NCBI GenBank assembly: GCA_914767885.1
Contig: CAJZBQ010000056.1
Location: 1,194,001 to 1,258,000, forward strand
Source of the DNA: Blepharisma stoltei
Taxonomy: Eukaryota; Ciliophora; Heterotrichea; Heterotrichida; Blepharismidae
Direction of reading: 5' to 3'
Length of the DNA stretch: 64,000 nt
Position numbers and translations under genes: made by a program. The notes under the pieces are model-generated. The model saw nothing but the letters and a program-made list of their open reading frames with translations, had not been told where the DNA came from and did no database searches. This document shows, piece after piece, positions 19,667 through 31,500 of the stretch (positions are counted from its first letter, which is position 1; each line of letters opens with the position of its first letter).

Positions 19667-22170
19667 GGCTAGGTGAATTTTTCCGAATTGTGAAGTAAGA
19701 TCTTTTAAGGAATACGATACAGAAAACCTTTATAAGAAAGGCAAGAAGGATACTTAGCAAACTATCTGAGCAAATGCTGAAATTTTAATTTTCTGTTTGG
19801 CTTAATAGTAAAATTCAACCAAAAAAAGGTACTAAAATAAAAATTATCAAGCTGTATCACTAATATAGATTAGATAAAAAGTCATTTTAAAAGAATTATA
19901 CCATAGTCCATTGACGAATTATAAGATGGTTGACGTCAAGTAAATTTCAGTAGTGAGATAAGTGAATTTTAATAAAAGGTCAGATAGTTATTTATCCGAA
20001 TTCCAATTTCGGAAGTTATCCAAAATAAAAGGGTGTATCCTTCAGTAATTTTTTTTTATTTTTTACGTCCAACCTTACCGTTTATTATAAAAAATTTTAA
20101 AAATCACGAATATCTTCTAAATATCCTTCCTTACACTCAAATAGTCCATAAATAAATACATTAAAGTTAGAGAAAATAAATAGAATTTTAACACAGATCT
20201 AGCTTAACTTAATATACTCTTCACACAATTTGCGATGTTAAAAGTCTGCAAAGTAAATTTACTAAAGAGGCATCTTAAAAGCTGCATCACCTGAGTCTTT
20301 TGCGAACTATTAATAAAATATCAGTAAAAAAATTTGACTGAAAAGTTCCTTCAAGAATTTTTTTAATGAAAAATTATTTTGAATCATTATTGAAGATTTA
20401 CTGTATTTAGAGAGTTTAATTAAGACCAGAATAATTAATATTACGCACATTATTTTGTGCATAAATTTAATCCAATTTTCGCGGCAATAAAATGGTCGAC
20501 AGACATTGGCTGTATGGAAATTTCCATACAATTACTGCATCAGAATCGAACTCTATTGATTGATGCAGGGAAGTAGGCATTATGAAGGATCCTATATGCG
20601 ACTTATTCCATAGGCCGACCTATATTTATCAGGGAGGTAATTCACATTTTTTAAGATGCAATTCATGCCAAAAAACACTCTCTTTGCGTCGGCTTTCAAT
20701 ATTTCAATATTCTAGGCTTCCGCTCTCCACTTGCATTAAAATAATCTTTTTCCACATGATAAAGAACACTCAGTGCTTCAGATTGCTCAAGATCTTGGAT
20801 ATACCCATAAAGCAGTAAGAAAATTCATCAAAGCAGTCAGAAGGCACATTTCTAAACAAATTTTTAAGAGCTATTTCGAAGATGATCCTTTAGGATCAGA
20901 AAATGAGCCAGGTAGAAATCACCCAACAGTAGAGATGGATGAGACCAAACTCCTGCACTGAAAGAACGAAACCAGATGAGTGTTTGGAATTTATGATAGA
21001 GGCACTAAAAAATATCGGCTTTTTTACTGTTCTAACAATAGGTCCTATGAAGAACTTAAAATTATATACTCTTATCAGTTGCTACTGATCCGAATAACCC
21101 TACGGAATGTTGGACTGATGGCTGAAGAGCATATAACTCTTAGTAAATGATGGATTTAGGCATAAAGTTGTGTTTCATAACAGGCCTTTCAGAGTCGGAC
21201 GAGAAACTACGAACCACATTGAGAACTTATGGTCTCGTATGAAAAAGCTAAAAACATTTTCAAACGGATTTGGAGCAAATAATGAGGAGGATCTCGAAGA
21301 TTACGTAAACTATTTTCAGTTTCTACTTGCAAATAAAGGGTTAGATCGCATTGAAGCATTCATACAAGCATTGAAGGTAGATAATTTCTCATATTCTAAC
21401 TAATAAATGGATATTCAACTCTCTAAATACAGTAAATCTTCAATAATGATTCAAAATAATTTTTCATTAAAAAAATTCTTGAAGGAACTTTTCAGTCAAA
21501 TTTTTTTTACTGATATTTTATTAATAGTTCGCAAAAGACTCAGGTGATGCAGCTTTTAAGATGCCTCTTTAGTAAATTTACTTTGCAGACTTTTAACATC
21601 GCAAAATTGTGTGAAGAGTATATTAAGTTAAGCTAGATCTGTGTTAAAATTCTATTTATTTTCTCTAACTTTAATGTATTTATTTATGGACTATTTGAGT
21701 GTAAGGAAGGATATTTAGAAGATATTCGTGATTTTTAAATTTTTTTTATAATAAACGGTAAGGTTGGACGTAAAAAAAATAAAAAAAATTACTGAAGGAT
21801 ACACCCTTTTATTTTGAATAACTTCCGAAATTGGAATTCGGATAAATAACTATCTGACCTTTTATTAAAATTCACTTATCTCACTACTGAAATTTACTTG
21901 ACGTCAACCATCTTATAATTCGTCAATGGACTATGGTATAATTCTTTTAAAATGACTTTTTATCTAATCTATATTAGTGATACAGCTTGATAATTTTATT
22001 TTAGTACCTTTTTTTTGGTTGAATTTTACTATTAAGCCAAACAGAAAATTAAAATTTCAGCATTTGCTCAGATAGTTTGCTAAGTATCCTTCTTGCCTTT
22101 CTTATAAAGGTTTTCTGTATCGTATTCCTTAAAAGATCTTACTTCACAATTCGGAAAAATTCACCTAGCC
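19667..22170. mobile_element. Merlin/IS1595-type DNA transposon with about 750-bp terminal inverted repeats
   Basis: 2504 bp. The left arm 19667-20416 and right arm 21417-22170 are near-identical inverted repeats starting GGCTAGGTGAATTTTTCCG. CTTTATAAAAAT flanks both sides (19655-19666 and 22171-22182), a 12-bp direct repeat. A transposase gene (20582-21403) fills the 1-kb centre. It sits directly upstream of the DNase II start codon, so its removal would be needed to restore a normal short promoter. Confidence 0.85.
20582..21403 (+). pseudogene. broken ISXO2/IS1595-like (Merlin superfamily) transposase
   Basis: Seen in pieces across frames: zinc-ribbon-like N-terminus (LRCNSCQKTLSLR), HTH-like LRLLQIAQDLGYTHKAV-type region, DDE parts (TVEMDETKLLHWKNETRWVF; CWTDGWRAY; HIENLWSRMKKLK with the N-H-I-E-x-x-W-S motif typical of ISXO2 transposases). 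At least two frame changes are visible: near 20800, and a single missing T near 21146 before VNDGF. TGA codons fall at conserved Trp positions, so it used the host code. The element is probably non-autonomous now, although the flanking repeats are intact. Confidence 0.75.
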
Positions 22171-22194
22171 CTTTATAAAAATCGCACCCAAAAT

Positions 22195-23458
22195 ATGGTG
22201 AAGAAATTTCTGATTATCGCTGCCTCTTTAATTCAGATTTTTGCACTCTCCTGCTTAGACATCAACGGAAACCCTGTAGCATGGTGAAATTTGGTAAAAA
22301 TGCCTAAAGCTGTAAAAAATGCGCCTTTTTATGGAAAATCTTACTTATATGTATCTCCTGATAACCCAACCCCGACCCTCAGCACAAATCCTATAAACGT
22401 AACAAGCCCAATGACTTATACGCTAAACCAATTAAATACTGATAAAACTGTTTCCTTTTTATTTTACAAGTAAAATTCATATAGTGACGGCTATCCAGGA
22501 AGTGAAACAAATTACAGTTCTTATTATGGGCATTCAAAAGGGATTTTAGCTTATACCCAAAACCATATATAAAAATAGCGCGGCGAATCAGTCCACCTTC
22601 TTAACACCTATAGCCGAGGTGGCTCGTGAAGTGTTGAAGGAAGGATGAAGCTATTTCTGTCAAGGACTGTAAGCAAGGGCTGAGCGTTATGGGGATGAAT
22701 ATGGCCGACGGGCTTATATCAAGCTAAGCTTACCCCAAACCCAAGCTATTTACATTATCCATTCAGTGCCTCATTTTCCTTATACTGATAATGTTACTAA
22801 TGCAGTTGTTTTAGACATTGCAGATCCGCAGACTATGTATGGGCAAAATATGATGTGCATACAGTTGGATCCTCAGACTTTATTTAATATTGCAGGAATT
22901 ATGACAATCAACCACCCTGCAGTTTATTTTTCAAGAATAGTAAATCAAAACGCTAATATTACTTATCTCGTTAAAAATGTTACGGCTGGGTACAAGTTTA
23001 CTCAATCAATTTACAGTTTTACGTAATTTTTATTTAGTTCAAATGGGAATTTTTATACTTATTTTGCTAAAGATATGGCAGGACAGTGGGATTTATATGA
23101 AGATATAATTGCTCCTTACTATAATGATGGCTTTAAAGTAGAAAGCTGGGGTCGTCCGTATGATGCCAGTTTTTGTAAGCCAAAATACAGTTATAACGTT
23201 TTAAATGTTTTAGGAGTAAACCTCGGAAGATATGCTTGGTATAACACTGACGACCACTCAAAATGGGGAATTGCTATTAAAAATACCAACATCTATTGCT
23301 CTTCAGACATAAACCGCATGAATTCTCAGCGTAAGCGAGGTGGAGGCGCTTTATGTACCAATTCTACACTTCTTTACACCGCTTTTTCCAGCCTAATTAC
23401 CTTAGAAGAGTCCTGCAACGAGCTTCTTTCTCAAACTCTCTCCTATATTACTTCATAA
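22195..23458 (+). CDS. deoxyribonuclease II family protein
   Basis: Acid endonuclease of the phospholipase D-like DNase II family, probably phagosomal/lysosomal. Signal peptide MVKKFLIIAASLIQIFA, then CLDINGNPVAWW and KSYLYVS. Both HxK motifs are present: GHSKG (after intron 1) and DHSKW (near 23260). Two 15-nt introns at 22470-22484 and 23023-23037 restore frame. A roughly 180-bp insert (about 22547-22743) interrupts the sequence between GHSKGIL and IYIIHSVPHFP and must be removed. Stop TAA near 23458. The Merlin element ends 24 bp before its ATG. Confidence 0.88.
22547..22743. mobile_element. GC-rich insert in DNase II, IES-like, about 180 bp
   Basis: Contains GC-rich sequence unlike the gene. 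Flanked by similar sequences (TACCCAAAACCA on the left, TACCCCAAACCCA on the right). Excision either at TA (giving GIL-PQTQAIY) or within the repeat (giving AYTQNQAIYIIHSVP, closer to DNase II) restores frame. Confidence 0.6.
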
Positions 23459-23508
23459 TTTATCTTAAAATCCATTTAATCGTCATAATAATGAATTAGT
23501 TATAAAAA

Positions 23509-25294
23509 CTACTCCATCTTGACTGCAGAATTAATAACCCCTACCCCACTAATAATTGTAAAAGTTGCTGCCAGCATGATCACCATAATATTTCCTTTAT
23601 CTCCCCACCCTTTTTTCGTATTATGGACCTCCAATAGTGCTGGATACACATATGCAAAAATCGTATATGTCGCCCCAAGGAAGGTAAAAATGACTTCGGC
23701 AGCTGGAATTGCTATAGAGACTGATAAAGCGCCATATAAAATAAATGCGGTAATGAGAACATGCCTGTATAATGGTTACGTTAGGGTGGAAACTTCTTCT
23801 TTTTTATTAAATTTTGAGGACAAGCTGATTATAGCTTGCCGGCAGGTGATGGTGAAGAGCATCACAGTGCACATGATTACAAAGACTATTAGCAATCGTC
23901 CAATGCACATATATAAATCTGAGGTATAGTGCTTAGGAGGGTTGCGCTCAGTAATAAACATAGGGGTGTCTTCTAGCAAAGAAAGATACCCAAAAACTGC
24001 TATAAAAATGTATGATTTTTAAGATTATCAATAAAAAATAATGAGAAAATAGACTTTTTTATATATTTTTATAATAAAATTACTATTTATTTATTAAGAA
24101 ATATATTAAAACTTGAATCAAAAAGACTCTCGAATTCGCCTTCTGCATCCTTTTTAGAGAAGGATCTTTCATTTCACTAAAAACAGTCGCCACACTCATA
24201 TGCCACACAAATGCAAAAACAGCTAAAGAGCACGCTGGGAAAAAGTCATTATCCATGCTAACCCAGCTTACCTCTGATAATTCATTTGTGCTTTGAAAAT
24301 GAGGAAAATCAATTATCAGCACCACGCATAAATAAAGAATGCTGCCAATGCTAAATAGTGAAAGATGCTTTAGTCCTGTTAATTTCTTCATTAAAGACAT
24401 AGGAAATAACACGAACGTGGTATATCCTAGCATAATGAAATTTTTATATTCATCAATTTCTATTGAAAAATATTTCAGGAAACTTACGACAGTGATGATG
24501 CCTAAGTAAAGGTTACAAATTATTTGGTAGCCAACAATCTCAAAAAAAATATATATAGTTTGCTATAATTTTTTTCAATTTTTATATTGATTAGTAGAAA
24601 GTCTTACTTATAGGAAAGTTAAGTTGTAAAACCATAAGCGGATCAATTATTAGACTGACTGGCTATCTGGCGTAGCTCACCTAGCCTAAAGATTAGTTTC
24701 ATAGATTAGAATCGCCTCTTGCAAATGCCCTGTTAGTCCCGATAGACAAAGCCTAGGAAAATCTTCAGGAGAACAAGCTTCATTCTTCAACAAGGTCCCC
24801 ACACCTGAAGCCCACTTCAAAAAATGATAGAGGTGCTGTTTTCAGCTTCATCAGTATGGATACAATCTACTCCATAGGGAGTGCGTCTCCTTCTCCCTTC
24901 AACATCACCATTTGTTTTTCTTCTTATTTATAGGAATTTTTATATAAAGAATCATCAGGACTTCTAATATTATTGATGCACCCTAATTGAGAGTTACTTT
25001 TCCTAGCACATCGTATACTAAGCCAGAGTAGCTATAAATCTGCCTGTGGCTGGCAGCTTTACAAATACAGTTCATGCCAATTAATGACCCAAGCGCAGAG
25101 GCTAGAATAAGGCAAAGACCTGGGACCACTCCTACGTAATGAAGGATCAGAGGCAATGAAAGGCAGCTGGTGTCCATTGATGACGCAATCAAAGTGAAAA
25201 TCGAGCTTCTCATAGAGCCTTCTTCCATTTTCCCGAATGTACGCTGAGCCCATGATCTTGTCCTGATTAAAGGCTTTCTTTGATCGCTGGACAT
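23509..25294 (-). CDS. amino acid/auxin permease family transporter (AAAP/SLC38-like)
   Basis: Membrane amino-acid transporter. The N-terminus MSSDQRKPLIRTR is followed by TM1 (SSIFTLIASSMDTSCLSLPL, typical AAAP) and TM2 (GVVPGLCLILASALGSLIG), then LGKGASIILEV after intron 24983-24997. More TMs follow (IICNLYLGIITVVSFL, YTTFVLFPMSLM, CVVLIID, AVFAFVWHM, RLLIVFVIMCTVMLF, LITAFILYGALSVSIAIP, IMVIMLAATFTIISGVG). Second intron at 23765-23779; both are 15 nt. A 393-bp IES (24552-24944) carrying a retroposon and a 94-bp IES (24003-24096) interrupt it. Substrate unknown. Confidence 0.8.
24003..24096. other. IES, 94 bp
   Basis: AT-rich with stops between two transmembrane segments. TA-TA excision restores YFL-AVFGYLSLL. 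Confidence 0.65.
24552..24944. mobile_element. IES, 393 bp, containing a nested SINE-like element
   Basis: Excision at TA 24550-24551 and 24943-24944 restores LMILY-IFFEIVGYQ on the minus strand. The retroposon at 24618-24922 with its own target duplication sits inside it. Confidence 0.7.
24618..24922 (+). mobile_element. SINE-like retroposon, group I
   Basis: Flanked by CTTACTTATAGGAA (24604-24617) and CTTATTTATAGGAA (about 24923-24936). Ends CACCATTTGTTTTTCTT. Shares blocks (GATAGACAAAGCCT, CTCCATAGGGAGTG) with copies at 26808 and 41716. Confidence 0.75.
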
Positions 25295-25677
25295 TATAAA
25301 TTTATGCAACTCTTAAGCCATTAAGCAAAAATCAATCATGGCTGAGAATAATAAGTTAAATCACAATATATAAAGATTAGGTGTAGTATAGCAAAAATTT
25401 TAGCTTTGCGCCGTTTGTAGGGGAAAGTTTGGAATGGTTTTTCTAATGCAAATAAATGATGGAAATGGAGAATATAGACTAGGGATTTTTTTAAAGTTTA
25501 TATTAAAATAACTTGGAACACTTAGCTATGATTTTTCTGAGTAAGAAAAGTTAGTTATAGGAAAATATGAAATTAATAGATAGGGTGCTATAAATAGAAT
25601 TTTGATTTATGGGTAGTGTAAAATAACTGACAGTTTTTATCAAAAGGTAAGTCAAAAGCGCTTCACTTTTATAAAAA

Positions 25678-25748
25678 TGGTTCTACTGAGAATTGAACTC
25701 AGATCTCAGGATTCAAAGTCCTACGTGCTACCACTACACCATAGAACC
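25678..25748 (-). tRNA. tRNA-Gln (anticodon UUG)
   Basis: Minus strand: acceptor GGTTCTA pairs with TAGAACC; D arm GGTGTAGTGGTAGCAC; anticodon loop CTTTGAA (anticodon TTG) in stem AGGA/TCCT; T arm TGAGTTCAATTCTCA. No intron. A T-rich stretch follows as a Pol III terminator. It decodes CAA as Gln, as expected if TAA remains a stop. Confidence 0.92.
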
Positions 25749-25786
25749 TAAGTTATTAAATTCATTTTAGATATTTACTTATACGA

Positions 25787-26057
25787 GCAATTTAAAGCGG
25801 CGAAACCTGGCATGGGATTGTTTTCATCCATAGGCTTAGTGAAGCGAGATCTATGATCCTCTGAGGACTTGGGTCAATAGAGACACTATCTAGGGCACGG
25901 GGTAGTGGGAAAAGAGAGTTCGTTGGAGCTGGAGGCAAGGAAGCTCTAACAGTAATGCATCTGCCGACTCATTGCTCAGAGCGGAGGTCTTTTTTATCAA
26001 TAGCTTCCAGGGAAAGAAGATATTTCATTTTTAAGTAATCTTATCAATCAAGCAATC
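25787..26057. mobile_element. probable SINE-like element with 10-bp target duplication
   Basis: GC-richer body flanked by ACTTATACGA at 25777-25786 and about 26058-26067. I found no second copy and no clear CCATTTTA end, so assignment to the SINE group is weaker than for others. Confidence 0.5.
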
Positions 26058-26067
26058 ACTTATACGA

Positions 26068-26506
26068 AATACTGCGTTAAAAATTAATCAAATTTAATAA
26101 TAGCAATTAAAAACTAATTTTTATAAAAATACATCAACATTTATATTTAATAAGGCACAGAAAGGGTGCAAGAATGAATTTATCTATTTCTCTTACTTTC
26201 CTTCTAGATGGAGCAAAAATATTAATTTATAAGAACCTTTCTGAGTATTTAATATCAATAATAATATTTTAGCATATATTTAATAATTTTTTATAAAATT
26301 AACTTAAATTAATTAATTAATTAATAATTTATTGTATAATATTTGATTTAAAAGCATAGAAAATTATATTTGAGCAGGAAGCTAAAAATATCAATTATTT
26401 CATAATAAGACTCAATCTCTTAATAAGTCTGAAACTATCTAATTTTATCCAAATCCTGACACTAAATTTATATTTCCACATATAGACTTTTTCAAATTTA
26501 TACATC
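26068..26506. other. AT-rich intergenic, promoter region of acid phosphatase
   Basis: Mostly A/T runs; no gene or named repeat seen. It precedes the acid phosphatase ATG at 26507. Confidence 0.4.
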
Positions 26507-28489
26507 ATGGATTTCAGATTTTTGCTACTGATACCATTGTTGATATCAAGCACAGTAGTCTACGTATACTTATTTGCATAATCATCCTATAACTTTACGA
26601 ACTCAATACAGTTTTCTATAAAATAATTTGACAATCCTTCTCGAAAATATTTAAATTCGTTCTGTTTTAGTATAGTCGAGCTTGCCAGGCATGGGCTGAG
26701 AACTCCTACACAATTTATGCCTTGAGACGAAGGCATATGATCAGTAGGACCAGGCCAGCTCACCCCCGAAGGTATGAGGCAGCACTTTTTAATCGGGACT
26801 GAATTAAATTTTAAGTTAAAAATAAAAGCTTTATACAGACGGACTATCTTAACTCAAGGAAAGGTGGCAAACGCTGGGTGCATATACATGTGAGTGCAAA
26901 TGGTATAAGGTTTAACCATAATTCTGCCCTCTTGAATTTCTGGCGAAGCTCACTAGCTTAAGGATCAGCTCCTAGAGCCACGCCCAATAGTCCTGATAGA
27001 CGAAGACTATGTGAGGAAGGCAAACCCGTCAAGCCCTGGCAGGGAAGAAGCAAAGCTTCCCACTTCAGCAACTCTTCCCAAACATGAATGTCTACTTCAA
27101 AAGAAATAGAGGCTCTATTTTCCACTTTATCAGGATGGATACGTCCTGCTCCATAGAAATAGCGCCTCAGAGGTAAATTTCCATCAACTTCACCATTTTA
27201 TTTCTTTGGACTGAATTAAGGAATCGTTATATTAACAACACCAAACTTCTCAGTTCTTCTTATTACAAGCCAGAAGTAAGCTTCTACTCAACCGACTACG
27301 ACAGAACTTTAATGAGTGCTATGAGTCAGCTATCTGGCCTTTATCCCCCTGAAACAGGTCCCAGCCTCAAAAATTCTTCTCTGAACCAACTAGCCAAGCC
27401 TCCAATTTATATTGAAAATTTTAACGAAACAATTGAGGAGCTGGGAGACGCTGCCCTTCCTAATAATATACAAGTAGTCCCAGTTTTTACAGGCCTAAAC
27501 CAAGATGACATTATATTGCTACCTAGTTTTAGCTGTCCGAAATACCAATATATTTCGAATTTTAATTCTAATAGCTCAGCAGTGCAGTCACTGATAAAAA
27601 AAAATGCCAATCTTTTTGAAACGATTTCTAATGTGATGGATATCAGTATAGAGGAAGCTATAAACATTTCTCCACAATTATTAGACTCATTGATTATATT
27701 CACTGTTTTAATGGAATTTACGCTGAAATATTCATTTATTTATAGATTTTTATTAAAAATAGGATAAAATAAATAAAAAAAAATGGGAAAATATTTTTAA
27801 AAAATATAAATAATGCATACGGAAATACTAGAAATATCCCTGCACCTTTTAATGAACAATTTTTACAACAAGCTGTAGCTTTGTCAAACCAAATTACCCA
27901 AATCATTTATTATACACCTGAAGTTATGTCTCAGCTTTCTGGGAGCCAATTTCTCAGGCAGCTTTCTACACTTTTAAATGAATCTCAGTCAAATCCTAAC
28001 AGCACTTTAAAATTTAGCTTATTTTTAGCCCACGATTCTAGCTTACTAAATGTACTTTCTGCCCTTAAACTTCCAAACCTAGAAAACCCAACTTTTGCAT
28101 CAACCATTCTTTTTGAGCTAATTTCTGACGAAAATAAGAATTTTTATGTGCAAGTTTACTATAATGACATTCTCCAAACCATCCCAACATGTGGTAGCAC
28201 TTTATGTCCTTTTTACAATTTTATGAGATTTATAGAGCTGAGGTCTTTTCCTAATATAACTAATGCGTGCATTTTTAATAGTGCAGAAGAAAACTGGGGG
28301 GATTTGGCTGAAGCAGAAAATGAGGAGTTTCCAGTGGCTGGAAAAGGAGATGACTGGAATTTGAGATGGTATGGGTGGCTTGCGATAGCTTTTTGCTCAG
28401 CTGTTATTATGGCGCTTGGGATAGCTGTTACTGTTTTAATTAGAGATTTTAAAGCAAAGAGAGGGAAGAAAAAATATGTCGAGATGTGA
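26507..28489 (+). CDS. histidine acid phosphatase, membrane-anchored
   Basis: Histidine phosphatase superfamily branch 2, acting in lysosome/phagosome or at the surface. N-terminal signal (MDFRFLLLIPLLISSTVV), then the catalytic RHG motif in ELARHGLRTP, restored by removing a 117-bp IES (26556-26672). GPGQLTPEGMRQH follows. A retroposon/IES (26805-27216) and a 110-bp IES (27697-27806) interrupt the rest; excision gives IGTELRNRY and LII-NNAYGNTRNIPAPF. The proton-donor motif AHDSSL (HD) is present near 28032. The C-terminus has a single TM (WLAIAFCSAVIMALGIAVTV) and a basic tail, as in lysosomal acid phosphatase. Two TGA-Trp codons lie near the active-site region. Confidence 0.9.
26556..26672. 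other. IES, 117 bp, TA-bounded
   Basis: TAGTC occurs at both edges. Excision gives SSTV-VELARHGLRTP, joining the signal peptide to the catalytic motif. Confidence 0.85.
26808..27207 (+). mobile_element. SINE-like retroposon, group I, with 12-bp target duplication
   Basis: Perfect duplication GGACTGAATTAA at 26796-26807 and 27208-27219; 3' end CACCATTTTATTTCTTT. It is inside the acid phosphatase ORF. Removing it with one duplication (equivalent to TA-TA excision 26805-27216) restores LIGTELRNRYINN. Confidence 0.88.
27697..27806. other. IES, 110 bp, TA-bounded
   Basis: AT-rich with a stop. TA 27697-27698 to 27807-27808 joins DSLII to NNAYGNTR. Confidence 0.85.
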
Positions 28490-28597
28490 GAGCGATAAAC
28501 GTAAAATTATTTAGAAAATGTCTAATTAATAAGCTATAAATAATTGTTTTATATGCTAAAAGGGAAGGAATTTAAATATCACTGCAAAAAAGCCAAC

Positions 28598-31500
28598 TTA
28601 AATATTTACTGTGTTAGTAGAAGTATTCAGCGCTAATAAGCCAACTGTATGTGAAAGCAAGAGTGTCATACATTGGCTATTAGCCCAGATAAATAAAGAA
28701 ATAGTGCTAGACGGCCACAAATAAAATCCCAAGCAAAAAATCCACACCGCAAGAATCGCTTTTAGTGTCAAAATCTTAAAATTTCTCGTAAATTCTTTAC
28801 TAGACACCATCATAAAGCATCCAGCAATTATATATCATGCTAATTTGTGTATCCCAAAAATAACCCCAGTGAAAATAGGATAAATATCAGGCCCAACTCC
28901 TCACGAGTGATTGCCTGCCCTTAGCGAAATATCAAATCCAAACGTCCCTAGTGTGATTAAATATGATGTAATTGCTTGAATTAATATCAAATATATAGAA
29001 TCCAACTTACTATATATATAAATCTATATAAAAAGTACTATAGGCAAGAAAAACAATGTATAGTGAAGCCGCTGAGATTGGCTTGCAATAAAAAAATACA
29101 CAATAATGACTGGATAAGTCGCGAATTTTGCTTTAAATTCTCGTGGGGCAAGTATCAAAGAGAATATCACAAAAAATATTAATGATACATAAAAAATCCT
29201 GATAGTAGTTATCATTATTTGCAGATTTTTGAACTTTACCACCTAAGTGTGGAATCTTTTCCGTGTGTGAAAAGAGGATTTCATATGTGAAATCAAAAGG
29301 GCTTCACATGTGGAAGCCTCTTTTTTCACACACGGAAAAGATTCCACACTTAGGTGGTAAAGTTCAAAAATCTGCAAATAACGATATCATATTCGGCGTT
29401 TGGTCAGTCATAGAATAGTCTGTTATTTGTTCATAAATTATCATTAAAGCTATAGAAAACTCCCCAAAAATAAGCAAAATATAGTGCCAAATCCCTTTAA
29501 TAGACTTGATATCGTATAAGTATAAGAATTGTAGTGCAGAGTAATGGAATCAGTATAAAGTATAGTCTTTTATAACAAAATAATCGTAATGGCTGGATAA
29601 TAAGAGAAGAATATTTAATAAGCTTGTGATAGGCTTGATGTCATGAATAGTAAAAACTCTTCCTTTTCCGAGGGAATATATGTAGGCTAATATTGATTTA
29701 TAAGTAGAATATGGCGAAAATGACAATAAATCAGATTTTACTTTGACAAATGATGATATAAAATTCAGTATGTGGAAAAGCACTAAAGGCCAAAAAAGAG
29801 TCCGCTCTACCCTACCAGTCAGTCCACCAAAAAACAATATAAAAACATGCTCTATAAATAATAAAATCACATTTATCTGTATTTCAATGCTGATACAATA
29901 AATCCAATAAATAATGGCAACGAAACTTAAAATGAGCAAAACGTAAGCTTCTTTGGAGGTTTCTAAGTTTTCTGCTTGCCTTTGTAGGTTTTTTAAATAT
30001 TCAGGATATTCCTCATTAAGAGAGGCTACAATTTCTTTATCTTTTATAGCGAAATCATATTTTCTGCCCATCATTAGCTTGAGGTTCCGATTGCCACCAT
30101 CCAAATAATTCAAATAATTAAGCAGCTGGATTTCTTTGGCTCGGAAATTCATAAGCTCGAATTTTTCTATATAAATTTTACCTCCTTCACTGATTTTCTT
30201 ACTCCCCCTCCGTGAGTGAACAAAACCATTAGAAAAATCCCTATTTTTTGCCCAAAAACCCACCCTCCGTGAGTGAACAAAAATTTTTTTAATAGAAAAA
30301 TTTTTTTATGGAAAAAATATTTGATATATAAATGATAATTATTATATAATGAAATCTAGAGCTAATTCTGTTTAATTTTAAACGAATTGCTTTTTAAAAC
30401 ATAAATTTTATAAATCAAATTAATATTTGCTTTCCAATTTTTGTGAATTAGGATTTTTTTAAAATTTCGAAAAAAAAAAAATTAACCCCCCTTCGTGAGT
30501 GAACAAAATTTTTTTGTTCACTCACGGAGGGGGGGGAGTTAGGAAACCCGCCTGCTCTAGATGGTAGTCCTGCATTATTTATATATTGACTGACAATTGG
30601 CCCAATATCTTCATGCTTGATTTCTCCACGAAAATTTCCTATCGACCCTTTGTTATAGATATATAGAAATCCTTCATTGCCTTTATCCATATTGCAGCCA
30701 TGGTTACAGACTTCGTCTTCTCCGAAATCTCATTGTCCTCCATGATCACTAGACACAAATAAAACGTATTTATCTCCCATTTCAGTTTTTTCTAAAATTT
30801 GAATAATTGCTTTAATATCACCTAATAAAGCTGATGCGACAGATAAAGTTTTAATAGAGAAGGCAGCGTAGTTGTGATTATAGCTGTCCATAATGGTAGA
30901 ATAGTAAACTAAATTTATATCATCATAGGCAAGAAATGACTTTAACAATGATTCAATGCTTTTTATATTGCCATTTTCTAATAGCTCCTCTGAATTTTCT
31001 ATGACAAATTTATTAGCATTGGAAGTTCCTTTAATTTCTCCATTCTTCGTCAAATCAGGTCTTATAAAAGAGCTTCCAAACATTCCAGAAGCTCTTTCTA
31101 ACGTTTTAAAAGGATACTGTTCCCTCACATTAAACTGATACACCTTTGCAAACCTTTCTTCTCCTAGTAAATTTATTAAAGGGAAATTGTTCCCTACATA
31201 ATAGTTTAATTTTCCTTTCATTTGGTCTATTGCAGTTTCTGATAGTAATTTAGCACCTACAAGGTTTCTGGATACTTTTCCTGTGACTTGCTCAGCATGG
31301 ATTGTGGCGGATTGTGGATATCCACTGAACTTCACATTGTAATAGGCAGAATTATTTACATATGAGGCTAAATCTCCAGACTGAAATGCTGCAAAGGCGT
31401 CTAAAAACAGTCAAATATAATGCGGCTTCTTCAACATATTCCTACACACCTCAATATCAAACCCTTCAATTTTTCCTTTGCAGTAAGAATTTTCTAAATC

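Noticed and set aside
20310-20531. Minus-strand ORF of 73 aa inside the transposon arm
   Set aside because: It lies in the inverted repeat, has no family features and overlaps the element terminus.
25787-26057. Structured ncRNA (SRP or RNase P RNA) in the GC-rich block next to the tRNA
   Set aside because: No diagnostic motif found, and flanking 10-bp duplications point to an inserted repeat.
29216-29380. CRISPR-like repeat array
   Set aside because: It is a single foldback palindrome; no regularly spaced repeats with unique spacers exist in the window.
30448-30690. ORF tail ending in VHSRRGVNFFFFE
   Set aside because: These residues translate the MITE terminus; the real protein continues after excision.
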